A stretch of DNA of 64,000 nucleotides from an uncultured Dehalococcoidia bacterium (GCA_958296225.1 OY282456.1:434001-498000), one strand, 5' to 3'. Positions 37,521 through 46,582 are shown, counted from the first letter of the stretch. Notes: a model not told the origin generated them from the letters alone. Made by a program: numbers and translations.

Positions 37521-37771
37521 GTCAGGCGAAAAAGCAAAACCCCGACCGGGTTTCAGGTAATCACGGCCACTTTCAGCATCCAAGTCGCTACCGGCGCGTT
37601 GAGACTGTCGCCGATCTCATTAACCGGCGTAGTCGCTGCGGCCACGGCGTCAGCCACAGCGCCCCATGCTTCGGGCATGGAAAATACCGGGCTAAAAACC
37701 CCAGCGCAAAACCTCCGGCCGTAGGGCTGATAATCCCTGAAACCCGGTCAACCGCAAACCCTTCGCCTGAC
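37521..37771. mobile_element. MITE-like 251-bp element with compound inverted ends
   Basis: The outer ends GTCAGGCGAA (37521-37530) and TTCGCCTGAC (37762-37771) are perfect inverses. So are the inner GACCGGGTTTCAGG (37544-37557) and CCTGAAACCCGGTC (37736-37749), with a 12-13 bp unmatched bit between. The interior has a short hairpin CCATGCTTCGGGCATGG and no credible ORF. No clear target duplication is seen. The right flank repeats CGCCTGACCAA just outside. It may be a non-autonomous transposon or a structured non-coding element. Confidence 0.6.
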
Positions 37772-37839
37772 CAATCATCGCCTGACCAAATCCCAAAGGC
37801 GCCAGAGCCAAAGGAGCAGCCTATGCCAACCTAGCCTAA

Positions 37840-38481
37840 TCACCCACGGCGGCGAGTCCGTCGCCTGATACGGATATTCCACCACACGATGAGCGGGGTG
37901 ATAACTATGGTGGGCAGTATCCATACCACCCACTGGGGCTCCAGGTCCACGTTCACCACCGTTACCGCCGTCACGGTAGCGATGGCGCCGGCCATCATGT
38001 TGGTCAGGTGCCGCGCTACCCGACGGACGCCGCCCGGCTGTTTCCGGTGGAATTGGCCGTCCACGATGCTGAGCGCCACTGCGATGCCGCCGAATACCAG
38101 CAGCGTTACCCATTGGCTGTCGCCATTGAGTCCGATGACGACGGCATAGCCCCACATCCCCAGGCCGGTCACCCCCAGGATGCCGACGGCGGCCCAGTCC
38201 ACCGGATGCGCCTGGCGGCGCCGGTTGCGGGCAAACCGCCAGCCGGCAAACACCAGATAGAAACTGAACACGGCGATCAGCAGCAGAAAAATGCTGGCGC
38301 CCAATATCGCCAGCGGAACCGCCGTCAGAAAAATGACCGTCATCGCAACGGCATAAACCCGCCCGGCCAGGATATGGTAACGCTGCCCCTTCGCCGCCAC
38401 CAAAGCGAGGGCTGCCGTAATCAGAGCAATTGAGCCGGCCCCAATGTGTATGACCAGCAGTATCAGGTTAACCGCGCCCAT
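37840..38481 (-). CDS. DUF2306-like membrane protein
   Basis: A 213-aa membrane protein with about six TM helices. The first half carries HIGAGSIALITAALALVAAKGQRYHILAGRVY-like content (H12, HxxxGR), the DUF2306 pattern, where histidines may bind heme. The C-terminus has basic residues RIRRRTRRR. It lies 12 bp after the CaiB gene ends its minus-strand neighbour, but is transcribed away from it after 38494; the function is unknown. Confidence 0.65.
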   Translation of the reverse strand: MGAVNLILLVIHIGAGSIALITAALALVAAKGQRYHILAGRVYAVAMTVIFLTAVPLAILGASIFLLLIAVFSFYLVFAGWRFARNRRRQAHPVDWAAVGILGVTGLGMWGYAVVIGLNGDSQWVTLLVFGGIAVALSIVDGQFHRKQPGGVRRVARHLTNMMAGAIATVTAVTVVNVDLEPQWVVWILPTIVITPLIVWWNIRIRRRTRRRG

Positions 38482-38493
38482 CTGTCGTAGAGG

Positions 38494-39729
38494 CTATTCT
38501 AACACGCCGTCGTCGGCCAGGCCGCGATACTCCGCCGCGCTCAGCCCCACAATCTCCCGCAGCGCCCGTTCCGTATCCTGCCCCAGCAGCGGCGCCGGCC
38601 GGTCCAGCCGGCCCGGTGTGGCCGACAGCCGGAACTCGGTGTAGTCGGTGGCGTAAGGCCCCATCTCCGGGTGCTCCAGCCAGGTGAAGTGGCTGCGATG
38701 CTGCAACTGGGCGTCCTCAAACAAATCCCGCGTGTCGTTGACCACGCCGGCCGGCACGCCCACCCCTTGCAGCCGGCGCATCAAGTCGTGGCGGTCGTGG
38801 CTGGCCGTCCAGGATGCGATGATGCCGTCCAGCTTGTCCTCATGGGCTTTGCGGACGCGGAAGGTGCGGAACTCCCCGGCGCTGATGTCGGAGTAGCCAT
38901 CGGCGGCGATTTCGTCGCGCAGGGCGGCCCATTGCCGGTCGGTGAAGGCGGCAATGGCAATCCAGCGGTCGGTTTCGCCGCTGGCGTCGGGCGCGCAGGG
39001 ATAAGCGCCGTGGGGCGATGCGGCGGAATGGCGATTGCCCACCAGTTCCGGCTCCCGCCCGTTCACGGCGGCGTCCAGCAGCATCGGGCCGCCGAAATGC
39101 AGGCTGCACTCCAGCTGCGACATATCCAGATGCGTTCCCCGCCCGGTAGCGCGCTGGCGATCCACGGCGGCCAGGATGGCGGCCACGGCGAACTTGGGGC
39201 AGACAAAATCGGTGTACGCGCCATAGGGATTCACCGGCCCCCGGTCCGGCCAGCCGGTGATGTTGGTGTAGCCGGCCAGCGACGACAGCACCGCGCCAAA
39301 CCCCGGCTGCGTCTGCATCGGCCCGCCGCGCCCCAGCATGGACGCGCTGAACAGCACGAGGCGCGGGTTCACCGCGCGCAACCGTTCATAACCCAGCCCC
39401 CAGCGTTCCAGCGTCCCCGGCGTAAAGTTCTCCGTAACCACGTCGGCCCATTCCGCAATCCGCAGTATCAGCTCCGGCGCGCGCGGGTGGCCCATATCAA
39501 TGGCAAGGCCGTGCTTGTTGGCGTTGTAGTTGGCAAAGTAGCCGGAGCGGTTGATGCCCGACACGCCGCCGGCAAAAGGCCCGGCCCGCCGCAGCGTCTC
39601 CGGCCGCCGGGCCGACTCCACCCGCAGCACCGTCGCCCCGTATTCCGCCAGGTACTTGGTCGTCATCGGCCCCACGGCAACCCAGCAGAAATCGAGGACT
39701 TTGAGGCCGGCCAGCGGCAAAGTTGTCAT
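38494..39729 (-). CDS. CaiB/BaiF family III CoA-transferase, paralogue A
   Basis: A 411-aa protein. GGAGGGAGAG precedes ATG 39729; the longer upstream frame is rejected. Family marks: LAGLKVLDF, RVESARRPET, NKHGLAIDMGHPRA, DVVTENFTPGTLERWGLGYE and RLVLFSASMLG. At the place of the catalytic aspartate the sequence reads QPGFGAVLSSLAGYTN, without a clear Asp, as in a subgroup of CaiB-like proteins. The acyl acceptor is unknown. Its first codon overlaps the last of the upstream unknown gene (ATGA 39726-39729). Confidence 0.86.
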   Translation of the reverse strand: MTTLPLAGLKVLDFCWVAVGPMTTKYLAEYGATVLRVESARRPETLRRAGPFAGGVSGINRSGYFANYNANKHGLAIDMGHPRAPELILRIAEWADVVTENFTPGTLERWGLGYERLRAVNPRLVLFSASMLGRGGPMQTQPGFGAVLSSLAGYTNITGWPDRGPVNPYGAYTDFVCPKFAVAAILAAVDRQRATGRGTHLDMSQLECSLHFGGPMLLDAAVNGREPELVGNRHSAASPHGAYPCAPDASGETDRWIAIAAFTDRQWAALRDEIAADGYSDISAGEFRTFRVRKAHEDKLDGIIASWTASHDRHDLMRRLQGVGVPAGVVNDTRDLFEDAQLQHRSHFTWLEHPEMGPYATDYTEFRLSATPGRLDRPAPLLGQDTERALREIVGLSAAEYRGLADDGVLE

Positions 39730-40871
39730 TGCTCTCCCTCCTCCGGGTCGTCCCCGCCGGATATAATCTCCACGATGCGCGGGCGGTGCAGATGCCACCG
39801 CTGCCCGATTCGCTCCAAATCCCCCGCGACGATAACCGGCGCGCGTTCCTCGTGGGCCCGGATGGCGCGGTGATAATCCGACTGCGTCAGCACGGCCCGC
39901 ACGGAGCGGACGGCGCCGTTGACGGATGCCCGTATGATGACCCTGCCATCGCTATCGCTTTCGCCCCGCCGCAGTACCTGTACCGAGCCGAACAGCTGCG
40001 CATCCAGTTGCGGCTCCCGGCTGCGGAAGGACTCCGCCGCAGCGCGCAGGATGGGCGCGTCGTCGTTGGTGAAGCGTATGGTCTGGCGTGCCGTTGACAT
40101 CGGGCGCGTCCGGGCCCAGGTCACGCTGATGTCCAGCCTCCCCAGAGGTTCAATCACATCTACCAATGCCTCGCACAGATTGGCGCTGACGCCGAGAGGC
40201 ACTGCTTCGGAAAAGGCGTCGGCATCGTCGCCGGTTGCCGCTTCCACCGCCCGGCGGGTTGCGGTCAATGCTTCTCCCAGCCGGCGCGTTACCCGTCTGG
40301 CCAATGGAGCGGCGTCAGCTGCCGGGTCTGCAAACAAGGGCTGCTGTACCGGCGGCGGGATAGGTGGAGTCAGCAGAGTAACGACAAAACTGCCGTGTTC
40401 CGTCTGCCCCAAACGCATCCGGCGCAAAAAATCGTTGGCTTCCCGGTTGACGTCGGGTCGATAAAGTGGCTTGGGGTCGTTCAGAGAGCAGGCCATAGCC
40501 AGCGCTATATCCCGCATCCCGGTGACCAGCTTGACGCCGCTTTCAATGTCAACGCTGCCGTCCGCAGCCCCGTCGGCTGCCCGCGCCCTGACCGCATCCC
40601 GGTCGGCTATGACCAAATCGTTGTACAGGGTTGTTTCCGATACTTCCGCCGCCCGTGCGAAAATGCCGATGAGCCGCGCTGCCACCGCAGCATAATCGCC
40701 CAACTGGCGAGTGCGCGGGACGATAATCTCCGGCCGGGATGGGCCGGCGTACACATCGGAATGGTCGCCATAGGTGTCAGTTTTGGCCCAGCCGGAAGTG
40801 CGGGCATAGGCTGACAGTGCCATAGGCGAAACCGCAAGCCGGGCGTTCCGGTCATTGATGCTGGCGTTCAT
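39726..40871 (-). CDS. Hypothetical protein of 381 aa, coupled to CoA-transferase A
   Basis: A soluble protein with no signal peptide. The N-terminal half is helical (QLGDYAAVAARLIGIFARAA, SGVKLVTGMRDIALAMACSL) and the C-terminal half is beta-rich (SFVVTLLTPPIPPP, RVIIRASVNGAVRSVRAVLT). It begins ATGAACGCC at 40871 and ends in an ATGA overlap with the CaiB gene. I do not recognise the family. The segment SLNDPKPLYRPDVNREANDF, RRMRLGQTEHGSFVVTLL looks conserved enough to be useful as a search probe. Confidence 0.6.
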   Translation of the reverse strand: MNASINDRNARLAVSPMALSAYARTSGWAKTDTYGDHSDVYAGPSRPEIIVPRTRQLGDYAAVAARLIGIFARAAEVSETTLYNDLVIADRDAVRARAADGAADGSVDIESGVKLVTGMRDIALAMACSLNDPKPLYRPDVNREANDFLRRMRLGQTEHGSFVVTLLTPPIPPPVQQPLFADPAADAAPLARRVTRRLGEALTATRRAVEAATGDDADAFSEAVPLGVSANLCEALVDVIEPLGRLDISVTWARTRPMSTARQTIRFTNDDAPILRAAAESFRSREPQLDAQLFGSVQVLRRGESDSDGRVIIRASVNGAVRSVRAVLTQSDYHRAIRAHEERAPVIVAGDLERIGQRWHLHRPRIVEIISGGDDPEEGEQ

Positions 40872-40893
40872 TGCGCCGTCTCCTGATACCGGG

Positions 40894-43071
40894 CTACTGC
40901 CTTTGCGCCGCCACGTCCAGGCCGCCGTATTTCAGGACGGGATACTGGCGGGAGCTGCCAAAGTCCCACGGGTCGTCGCTGCTGCCGTCGCCGTTCAGGT
41001 CCAGGTTCCAGCCTGCATAAATCCCGGCATAGCCCGCCGGCGATTGCAGTTCGGCGGTAGTCTTGCCTATGCCGCCGTAGCTGCCGGCCTGCCCGGAGGT
41101 TTGCGTATCCCAATAGCTGGCAGTGATGGAGCCGTCCTCGTCATAGCCAACCAGGCCGCCGATGTAGAATGTATCGCCCGATGCAGATACCCGCCCCACG
41201 GCATAGCTGGTGGTGATGGAGCCGCTTTTGTTCCGGCCCACCAGGCCGCCAATATCATCGCCATTGCCGGACACGTTGCCCGTGGCGTAACTGGCGCTGA
41301 TTGCGCCGCCGTCGCTATATCCCATCAAGCCGCCAATATCATCGCCACTGCCGGACACGCTGCCCGTAGCGTAACTTCCGCTGATTGTGACCCTGCGACC
41401 ATCCCCGAACAGGCCGCCAACAGAGTCGCCGCCGGACACGCTGCCCGTAGCGTAACTGCCGCTGATTGTGACCCTGCTGCCATACCCGGCCAGGCCGCCA
41501 ACAGAGTCGCCGCCGGACACGCTGCCCGTAGTGTAACTGCCGCTGATTGTGACGCTGCGACCATCCCCGACCAGGCCGCCAACAGAGTCGTCGCCGGACA
41601 CGCTGCCCGTAGCGTAACTGCCGCTGATTGTGACGCTGCTGCCATACCCGGCCAGGCCGCCAACAGAGTCGTCGCCGGACACGCTGCCCGTAGCGTAACT
41701 GCCGCTGATTGTGACCCTGCGGCCATCCCCGACCAGGCCGCCAACAGAGTCGTCGCCGGACACGCTGCCCGTAGCGTAACTGTCGGTGATTGTGCCGTAT
41801 CTACTACTACCCCCCACCAAACCGCCAACATTCTCGTCGCCGGACACGCTACCCATGGCGTAGCTGTCGGTGATTGTGCCGTACCTACTACTACCCCCCA
41901 CCAAACCGCCAACATTCTCGTCACCGGACACGCTACCCGTGGCATAACTACCGCTGATTGTGCCGCCGCCATACCCCACCAAACCGCCGACATTCTCGTC
42001 GCCGGACACGCTGCCCGTAGCGTAGCTGCCACTGATTGCGCCGTTGTAGTTCCTCCCGACCAGGCCGCCAACAATGTAGCCGCCAGATATATCAACTGAT
42101 ACCAGACCAACCTGTTTTATATTGCTGCCCGAAGCGTACCCGAACAAACCAGCATATTGGTCGTCGCTCCGGTTGATGTACAGGTTGGCGATGGTGTGAT
42201 TGTTGCCGCCGAAGTCAGCGGTGAACTTGTAACCGCTGTCTCCAATCGGAATCCACCCTTCGCCATCGTTCCAGTAGGCATCGCCGGCATCTGCTTGACC
42301 GTTGCCGTTGGTGTCAAAGTCCAGGTCGGCCGCCAGTTCGTAGCCGGTGCAACCGTCGGGGCAGCCCATCCCCGGCATTGCGTTGGGGAAAGCGGCGGCG
42401 TAGGCCGGAGCGGGGGTTACGCCGTCCCCGTTCAGGTCGGCGCGGATGGCGGCCAGCTGCGCCAGGTTGGACACCTCAATCAGCCCGTCCTTGTCCGCGT
42501 CATAATCGCCCGTGCCGGCAGGGGCAGGCCGGGGCGTGGGCGTTGGCGTCATAGTGGGAGTAGGAGTCGGCGTCGGTGTGGGGGCAACCGTCGGCGCTGG
42601 TGTTACCGTCCCCGCAGCCGCGGGGCAGGAATCAGTGGCGGCCCCCGGCGTCAAAAACACCCATTGCGACCAGCTGGCCTCCCCAAAGCGGCGGCTGAGG
42701 CTGGCGGTGATAAAAGCGTATTGGATACACGGCGTCAGCCCTGTGACGGTGCGCGCAGTCTGCCCCCGGTTGGCGACATCCGAAAAGGCAAAGGCGTCCT
42801 GCCAGTCCCGGCCCTCCGCCTGCGCCGCCGTAATATCATCAATAGCCACCCAGCCGATGCGGTAGAACGGCGCGCCATCCACCGCATCCCACGACACCAC
42901 CGCCGCGCCGGGGCTGGCGCCGTCAACAGCGCGTACCCCAGTCGGGGCCGGCAGTTCGTCAGCCGTCTGCGCCAGCGCGGGCCCCGGCGTCGCCCCCGGC
43001 GCCACGATGACGCCGGCAATAACGGACAGTGCGGCGGCCAGTGCCAGGGCGCTAATCAGAGATTTCGTCAT
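40894..43071 (-). CDS. Secreted GLUG-repeat surface protein with Fn3 domain
   Basis: A 725-aa exported protein. The signal peptide (1-34, cleavage after PALA) precedes an Fn3-like domain (~39-145, PTGVRAVDGAS...VVSWDAVDGAPFYRIGW), a Pro/Thr linker (TVTPAPTVAPTPTPTPTPTM) and a calcium-loop region (DYDADKDGLIEV, DLNGDG, DTNGNGQADAGD). Then about twelve units of 27 residues, GLVGxxxxxTISGSYATGSVSGDDSVG, fit GLUG. A C-terminal tail lacks a sorting motif. It probably forms a beta-solenoid adhesin-like surface protein. Confidence 0.85.
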   Translation of the reverse strand: MTKSLISALALAAALSVIAGVIVAPGATPGPALAQTADELPAPTGVRAVDGASPGAAVVSWDAVDGAPFYRIGWVAIDDITAAQAEGRDWQDAFAFSDVANRGQTARTVTGLTPCIQYAFITASLSRRFGEASWSQWVFLTPGAATDSCPAAAGTVTPAPTVAPTPTPTPTPTMTPTPTPRPAPAGTGDYDADKDGLIEVSNLAQLAAIRADLNGDGVTPAPAYAAAFPNAMPGMGCPDGCTGYELAADLDFDTNGNGQADAGDAYWNDGEGWIPIGDSGYKFTADFGGNNHTIANLYINRSDDQYAGLFGYASGSNIKQVGLVSVDISGGYIVGGLVGRNYNGAISGSYATGSVSGDENVGGLVGYGGGTISGSYATGSVSGDENVGGLVGGSSRYGTITDSYAMGSVSGDENVGGLVGGSSRYGTITDSYATGSVSGDDSVGGLVGDGRRVTISGSYATGSVSGDDSVGGLAGYGSSVTISGSYATGSVSGDDSVGGLVGDGRSVTISGSYTTGSVSGGDSVGGLAGYGSRVTISGSYATGSVSGGDSVGGLFGDGRRVTISGSYATGSVSGSGDDIGGLMGYSDGGAISASYATGNVSGNGDDIGGLVGRNKSGSITTSYAVGRVSASGDTFYIGGLVGYDEDGSITASYWDTQTSGQAGSYGGIGKTTAELQSPAGYAGIYAGWNLDLNGDGSSDDPWDFGSSRQYPVLKYGGLDVAAQRQ
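41410..41814. repeat. 81-bp tandem repeats in the GLUG gene
   Basis: The phrase CAGGCCGCCAACAGAGTCG recurs at 41410, 41491, 41572, 41653 and 41734, an 81-bp period that keeps frame (27 codons). Units are nearly identical at the DNA level, so expansion is recent; the flanking units are more diverged. Confidence 0.85.
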
Positions 43072-43140
43072 AACCTATGCTGCACAGCGACGACCCGGCG
43101 GACGGCAATCACACGCCGGAACGCCGGCATTATACGCCCA

Positions 43141-44424
43141 TCACACCACGCCCAACTCGGTCAGCCGCGCCAAATCGCGGTCGTTCAGCCCCAATTCACC
43201 GCCCAGAATCTCCCGGTTGTGTTCGCCCACCAGCGGCGCGCGGCGGCGGATGCCCACCCGCCCGGCGTCCTGCAAGTCTTTCACAAAGTGGCCGGGGTAG
43301 GGAACGGTTATGCCGGTATCCGTATGCTCAATATGGTCGTAATACTCCCGCGCCGCCAGCTGGCGATGCGCCAGAATATCGCCGGGCGTGGCCACGGGAA
43401 AGAGCAGGATGCGCCGTTCCAATGCGCCCTCGGCCAGCTCATTGCGGGTGTGGGTCATAAAGAAAGGCGCGACGGCGGCCACGGTCTGCTCCATAATTTC
43501 GGCCCGCGCCGTGCCGTAGCCCAGCTCCTCCCAATTCACGGCGTCCAGTTCGGCGCTGCCCATGCCCTCCTCGGTCATCCAGGCCAGCAGGGCGCGGACG
43601 CTGCGGGCGGAGCCGGCAGTGCCGCCGCCGGGCTGAAAGTTCACGTAGCCATCCTTGCAGGGCCAGTTGATGCGGGTGAAAGTGCCGCCGGCCGATTCCC
43701 GGTAGGCCCCCATCCGCCGCAGGATGGTCTGCTCCAAATCCCAATACTGCGGGGCATGGGCCAGGGTGCGGGCCACGGCCTGCTGGCAGGAAACGTCCAC
43801 GTGCTGGCCCTGGCCGGTGAGCTGGCGATGGGTATGGGCAATCATGGCGGCGGCGGCCCCGGCGGCGCTGCCGTGCTGGTAAAACTGCGGCATACTGACC
43901 CGCAGCGGGGGCCGGTCGCCGTCGCCGGTCAGGTGCATAAAGCCGCCCAGGGCCATGCCAATGATGTCAGAGGCAGCGTAGTCGGCGTAGGGGCCATCCT
44001 GCCCAAAGGCGGTGACCGATACCATAACCAGGCGCGGGTTGACGGCTTGCAGGTCGGCGTAGGACAGCCCCAGCGCGGCCATCCGTCCCGGGTCGTTGGA
44101 TTCGATGAGGAAATCGGCATTGGCGACGAGGCGGCGGAGCAGGGTCGCGCCGTCAACCGTGGCAATGTCCAGCGTGATGCCGCGCTTGTTGGCGCAGTAG
44201 GCCCACCAGAACAGGCCGCGTTCAGCGCCGGGCGCATCCTGATAAAAGGGGCCAATATTCCGCGCCGGACTGCCGCCGGGCGGTTCCACCTGCACCACGT
44301 CGGCGCCCAGGTCGGCCAGCATCTTGCCGCACAGCAGGCCGCGGGCGTCGGTGAGGTCAAGGACGCGGTAGGGCGCGAGGAGGCCGGGGCCGTAGTCGTC
44401 GGATGGTGGGTTCGCAGCGGTCAT
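43141..44424 (-). CDS. CaiB/BaiF family III CoA-transferase, paralogue B
   Basis: A 427-aa family III CoA-transferase. The aspartate expected to form the mixed anhydride is present: D153 in YAASDIIGMALGGFM. Other marks are YRVLDLTDARG, ADVVQVEPPGGSPARNIGPF, NKRGITLDIATVDG, DFLIESNDPGRM and HLTGDGDRPPLRVSMPQ. The acyl-CoA pair is unknown. ATG 44424 overlaps the stop of the small TM protein (ATGA). SAR202-like genomes carry many such genes for catabolism of carboxylates. Confidence 0.9.
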   Translation of the reverse strand: MTAANPPSDDYGPGLLAPYRVLDLTDARGLLCGKMLADLGADVVQVEPPGGSPARNIGPFYQDAPGAERGLFWWAYCANKRGITLDIATVDGATLLRRLVANADFLIESNDPGRMAALGLSYADLQAVNPRLVMVSVTAFGQDGPYADYAASDIIGMALGGFMHLTGDGDRPPLRVSMPQFYQHGSAAGAAAAMIAHTHRQLTGQGQHVDVSCQQAVARTLAHAPQYWDLEQTILRRMGAYRESAGGTFTRINWPCKDGYVNFQPGGGTAGSARSVRALLAWMTEEGMGSAELDAVNWEELGYGTARAEIMEQTVAAVAPFFMTHTRNELAEGALERRILLFPVATPGDILAHRQLAAREYYDHIEHTDTGITVPYPGHFVKDLQDAGRVGIRRRAPLVGEHNREILGGELGLNDRDLARLTELGVV

Positions 44425-44753
44425 TGCTGACGGTTTTCGCCGGTGGGTTCGGAGCCGGGCGGGATGGTGAAAAGGGCGTTGCCATTTTCATCGTGCGTGT
44501 GGTTAGCCAGGGAATGGAGCAATATCCGGTTGCCGCGGCGAATTTCCTCAGCTACCAGGATTCGAATTTCCTCAGCTACCAGGATTCGGACTTCATCGCG
44601 GGTTGCGAGTTGCTCTACCTCAGCAGAGAGATGGTCAACCCGGCTGTTGAGTTCGCTAATCTGGTAAATCCCGCTCCCGACGGCGGCCAGCAGAGTGACC
44701 GCCACGGCTATTACCGTCCCCATCGCTGCAATGTTGGTGGCGTTTATGCGCAT
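44421..44753 (-). CDS. Small single-TM coiled-coil protein
   Basis: A 110-aa protein. One TM helix (residues ~10-32, MGTVIAVAVTLLAAVGSGIY) precedes a short coiled coil (ELNSRVDHLSAEVEQLATRD) and a repeat EEIRILVAEEIRILVA from a 24-bp tandem duplication (44548-44595). The tail has NHTHDENGNA. It would be a membrane-anchored cytoplasmic or periplasmic stalk. It is coupled to CoA-transferase B by an ATGA overlap. Confidence 0.65.
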   Translation of the reverse strand: MRINATNIAAMGTVIAVAVTLLAAVGSGIYQISELNSRVDHLSAEVEQLATRDEVRILVAEEIRILVAEEIRRGNRILLHSLANHTHDENGNALFTIPPGSEPTGENRQQ

Positions 44754-44792
44754 TTATGCCTCGCATTTTTGACGGCATTGCGGTGGCCGGCT

Positions 44793-44912
44793 TTACCGGA
44801 CAGAGTGATAGCCCCACTGGTAGATGCCGTAGTAAATCGCCAGCAAGGCAGTCGTTTCGACAACCGTAACGAAGACAAAAAGGGCAATGTATTTAGCTTT
44901 ACGCTTCATCAT
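44793..44912 (-). CDS. Very small single-TM protein (39 aa)
   Basis: A 39-codon gene: a basic N-terminus MMKRKAKY is followed by a hydrophobic helix IALFVFVTVVETTALLAIYY and a short tail GIYQWGYHSVR. GGGGGT sits 3-8 bases before the double ATG (44912/44909). It lies 39 bp upstream of the coiled-coil TM protein gene on the same strand. The positive-inside basic residues make N-in topology likely. The role is unknown. Confidence 0.5.
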   Translation of the reverse strand: MMKRKAKYIALFVFVTVVETTALLAIYYGIYQWGYHSVR

Positions 44913-45007
44913 ACCCCCTTGCGTCGCGGCCGGCGCCGGCGCGCGCTGCAAGTCGCAGTCTAATCTTACCAGATTGACGCGGCAGATGCGGCGGTGTCCA
45001 TCCGTGC

Positions 45008-45580
45008 CTATAGCGGGTCGTCGGGCGGCGCCAGCAGGGACGGCGGCGCGGCGTCCAGGATGTCGGCAATCAAGCGGGCAACCTCAGCGGGCGCCAGCAC
45101 CGCGCCGCGCATTGGGGATGGGTCATACTCCCAAAGCGTAATGGGCAGGCTGGACAGCATATACAGGTTCCACCGGTCATCGCCCGGCAGTCCCGCCAGA
45201 ATATCTCTGGCATCCTCCTCATCGCGGGCCGGGTAAGGCGGTGCGGAGCGGGCCGACTGAGCGACCATCAGGACGATGCGGCGGATACGGTCCGGCAGTT
45301 CGGCCGGGTCAAACGCGCCGCTCTCATCCCCCAGTCCGTAGCAGCCGAGCATAATCTCGTCCTCAATGTCCATCACATCCAACACTTCCTCCCTGACGGC
45401 GGCGCTGGAGGGCCAGTAAGCAAAGGCGATGGCGTAGCCCACCTCCCAGGGGTTGGGGCATTCTTGGGTGCGCCCGCCGGAGTGCGGCACGAGGTTCCAG
45501 TCTGGGCGGCGCAGTTGTTCCGCCCAGACGCGCCGGTTGGCGGCAGGGTCGTCAGTTAGCAGGGGTGCTGGCGCTGGCAT
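45008..45580 (-). CDS. Hypothetical soluble protein
   Basis: A 190-aa acidic protein, started at ATG 45580; a longer frame would overlap the cyclase gene more. Features are a proline-rich N-terminus (MPAPAPLLTDDPAANRR), a tryptophan-bearing core (WEVGYAIAFAYWPSSAAV) and a C-terminal AEVARLIADILDAAPPSLLA. No family is recognised. It lies 32 bp after the cyclase gene on the same strand, and could be co-transcribed. Confidence 0.5.
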   Translation of the reverse strand: MPAPAPLLTDDPAANRRVWAEQLRRPDWNLVPHSGGRTQECPNPWEVGYAIAFAYWPSSAAVREEVLDVMDIEDEIMLGCYGLGDESGAFDPAELPDRIRRIVLMVAQSARSAPPYPARDEEDARDILAGLPGDDRWNLYMLSSLPITLWEYDPSPMRGAVLAPAEVARLIADILDAAPPSLLAPPDDPL

Positions 45581-45612
45581 GGGCTGGACTCCCAACGGCT
45601 CGGCGGGCTGCT

Positions 45613-46536
45613 TCAGAACGTCGCCAGCGGGTTCACCGGGGAGCCGGTGGCGTTGTGCCAGCGCAGCGGGGCGACGGTGAACATAAAGTCCCAACGGTTG
45701 AGTCGGCGGCAGACGGGGGCAACTTCGTCAAAGTTGGCGGCGTCAATCAGCCACAGGCCCATGCCGACAATGCCCACCTTGTGGATGGGCAGGCCCACGT
45801 AGGGGTACTCACTGGGGGCAACGTCCCAGGCGGCGATGGACACGCCGCGCTCGCGGAGCCAGGGCAGCGTCTCGGCGTGCAGGCCCGGGCGTCCCTCGGC
45901 GGCGCTGGGCGGGCCAACCTCCTGCCGGCGCCGGTACCAGCCCAGCCGTATCAGCAGGGCGTCGCCTTCGGTTACGCGCACGCCCTGGGCGGCCTCGGCG
46001 GCTTCCAGGTCGGCGGCGAAAACCGGCTCGCCGGCCTCCAGCCAGTCCTTGCCCTTGAGGGCGGCGATGTCCAGCAGGACGCCGCGAGTGACCACGCCGT
46101 TGCGCGCGTTGTCAACGGCGCCGGCGCCGGCTTTCTGGGCATTGTTGACCAGATTGGCGGCCTTGCCGTTGTACATCTTGCCGTTCCAGAACTGGTGGCA
46201 CAGGCTGTCCAGGTGGGTAACGGTCAACCCGTGGTAGGAGACGCCCAGGAAGTCGCTGGCGCCGCCGCCGCCCTCGTCGGGCGCCGATTCGCCGGTGGAT
46301 ACCATATAGTGCAGGGGCGGGATGCTCGTAACGTCGGCCGCCATCTCCGGCGCCAGCAGACGCGAGCAGGTAACGGTAATGCCCTCGCTGACCAGGCCGG
46401 CGGCCTGCTGCCGTTTGGCCTCGGTGATGAGGTTCAGGGTGCCCAGCTCGTCGTCATCGCCCCAGCGCCCCCAGTTGCTGAGGGTGTCAAACCATTCGAG
46501 GACTTCCGCTTCGGTGGGGATGGTCGGTGTGGTCAT
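45613..46536 (-). CDS. Cyclase-family (kynurenine formamidase-like) hydrolase
   Basis: A 307-aa protein with GGAG 8 bases before ATG 46536. The metal-binding motif YHGLTVTHLDSLCHQFW (H102, H108, D110, H114) is the HxGTHxDxPxH signature in degenerate form. WGDDDELGTLNLIT near the N-terminus is common in the cyclase family (PF04199). Members hydrolyse formamides, isatin or cyclic amides; the substrate is unclear here. Confidence 0.88.
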   Translation of the reverse strand: MTTPTIPTEAEVLEWFDTLSNWGRWGDDDELGTLNLITEAKRQQAAGLVSEGITVTCSRLLAPEMAADVTSIPPLHYMVSTGESAPDEGGGGASDFLGVSYHGLTVTHLDSLCHQFWNGKMYNGKAANLVNNAQKAGAGAVDNARNGVVTRGVLLDIAALKGKDWLEAGEPVFAADLEAAEAAQGVRVTEGDALLIRLGWYRRRQEVGPPSAAEGRPGLHAETLPWLRERGVSIAAWDVAPSEYPYVGLPIHKVGIVGMGLWLIDAANFDEVAPVCRRLNRWDFMFTVAPLRWHNATGSPVNPLATF

Positions 46537-46582
46537 AATAAACGCTCCTGGCCGCAGGAATGTGATCGACTAGGGCGGCCGG

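Noticed and set aside
41329..42090. Regular repeats resembling a CRISPR array
   Set aside because: Units are contiguous without unique spacers and encode in-frame GLUG protein repeats.
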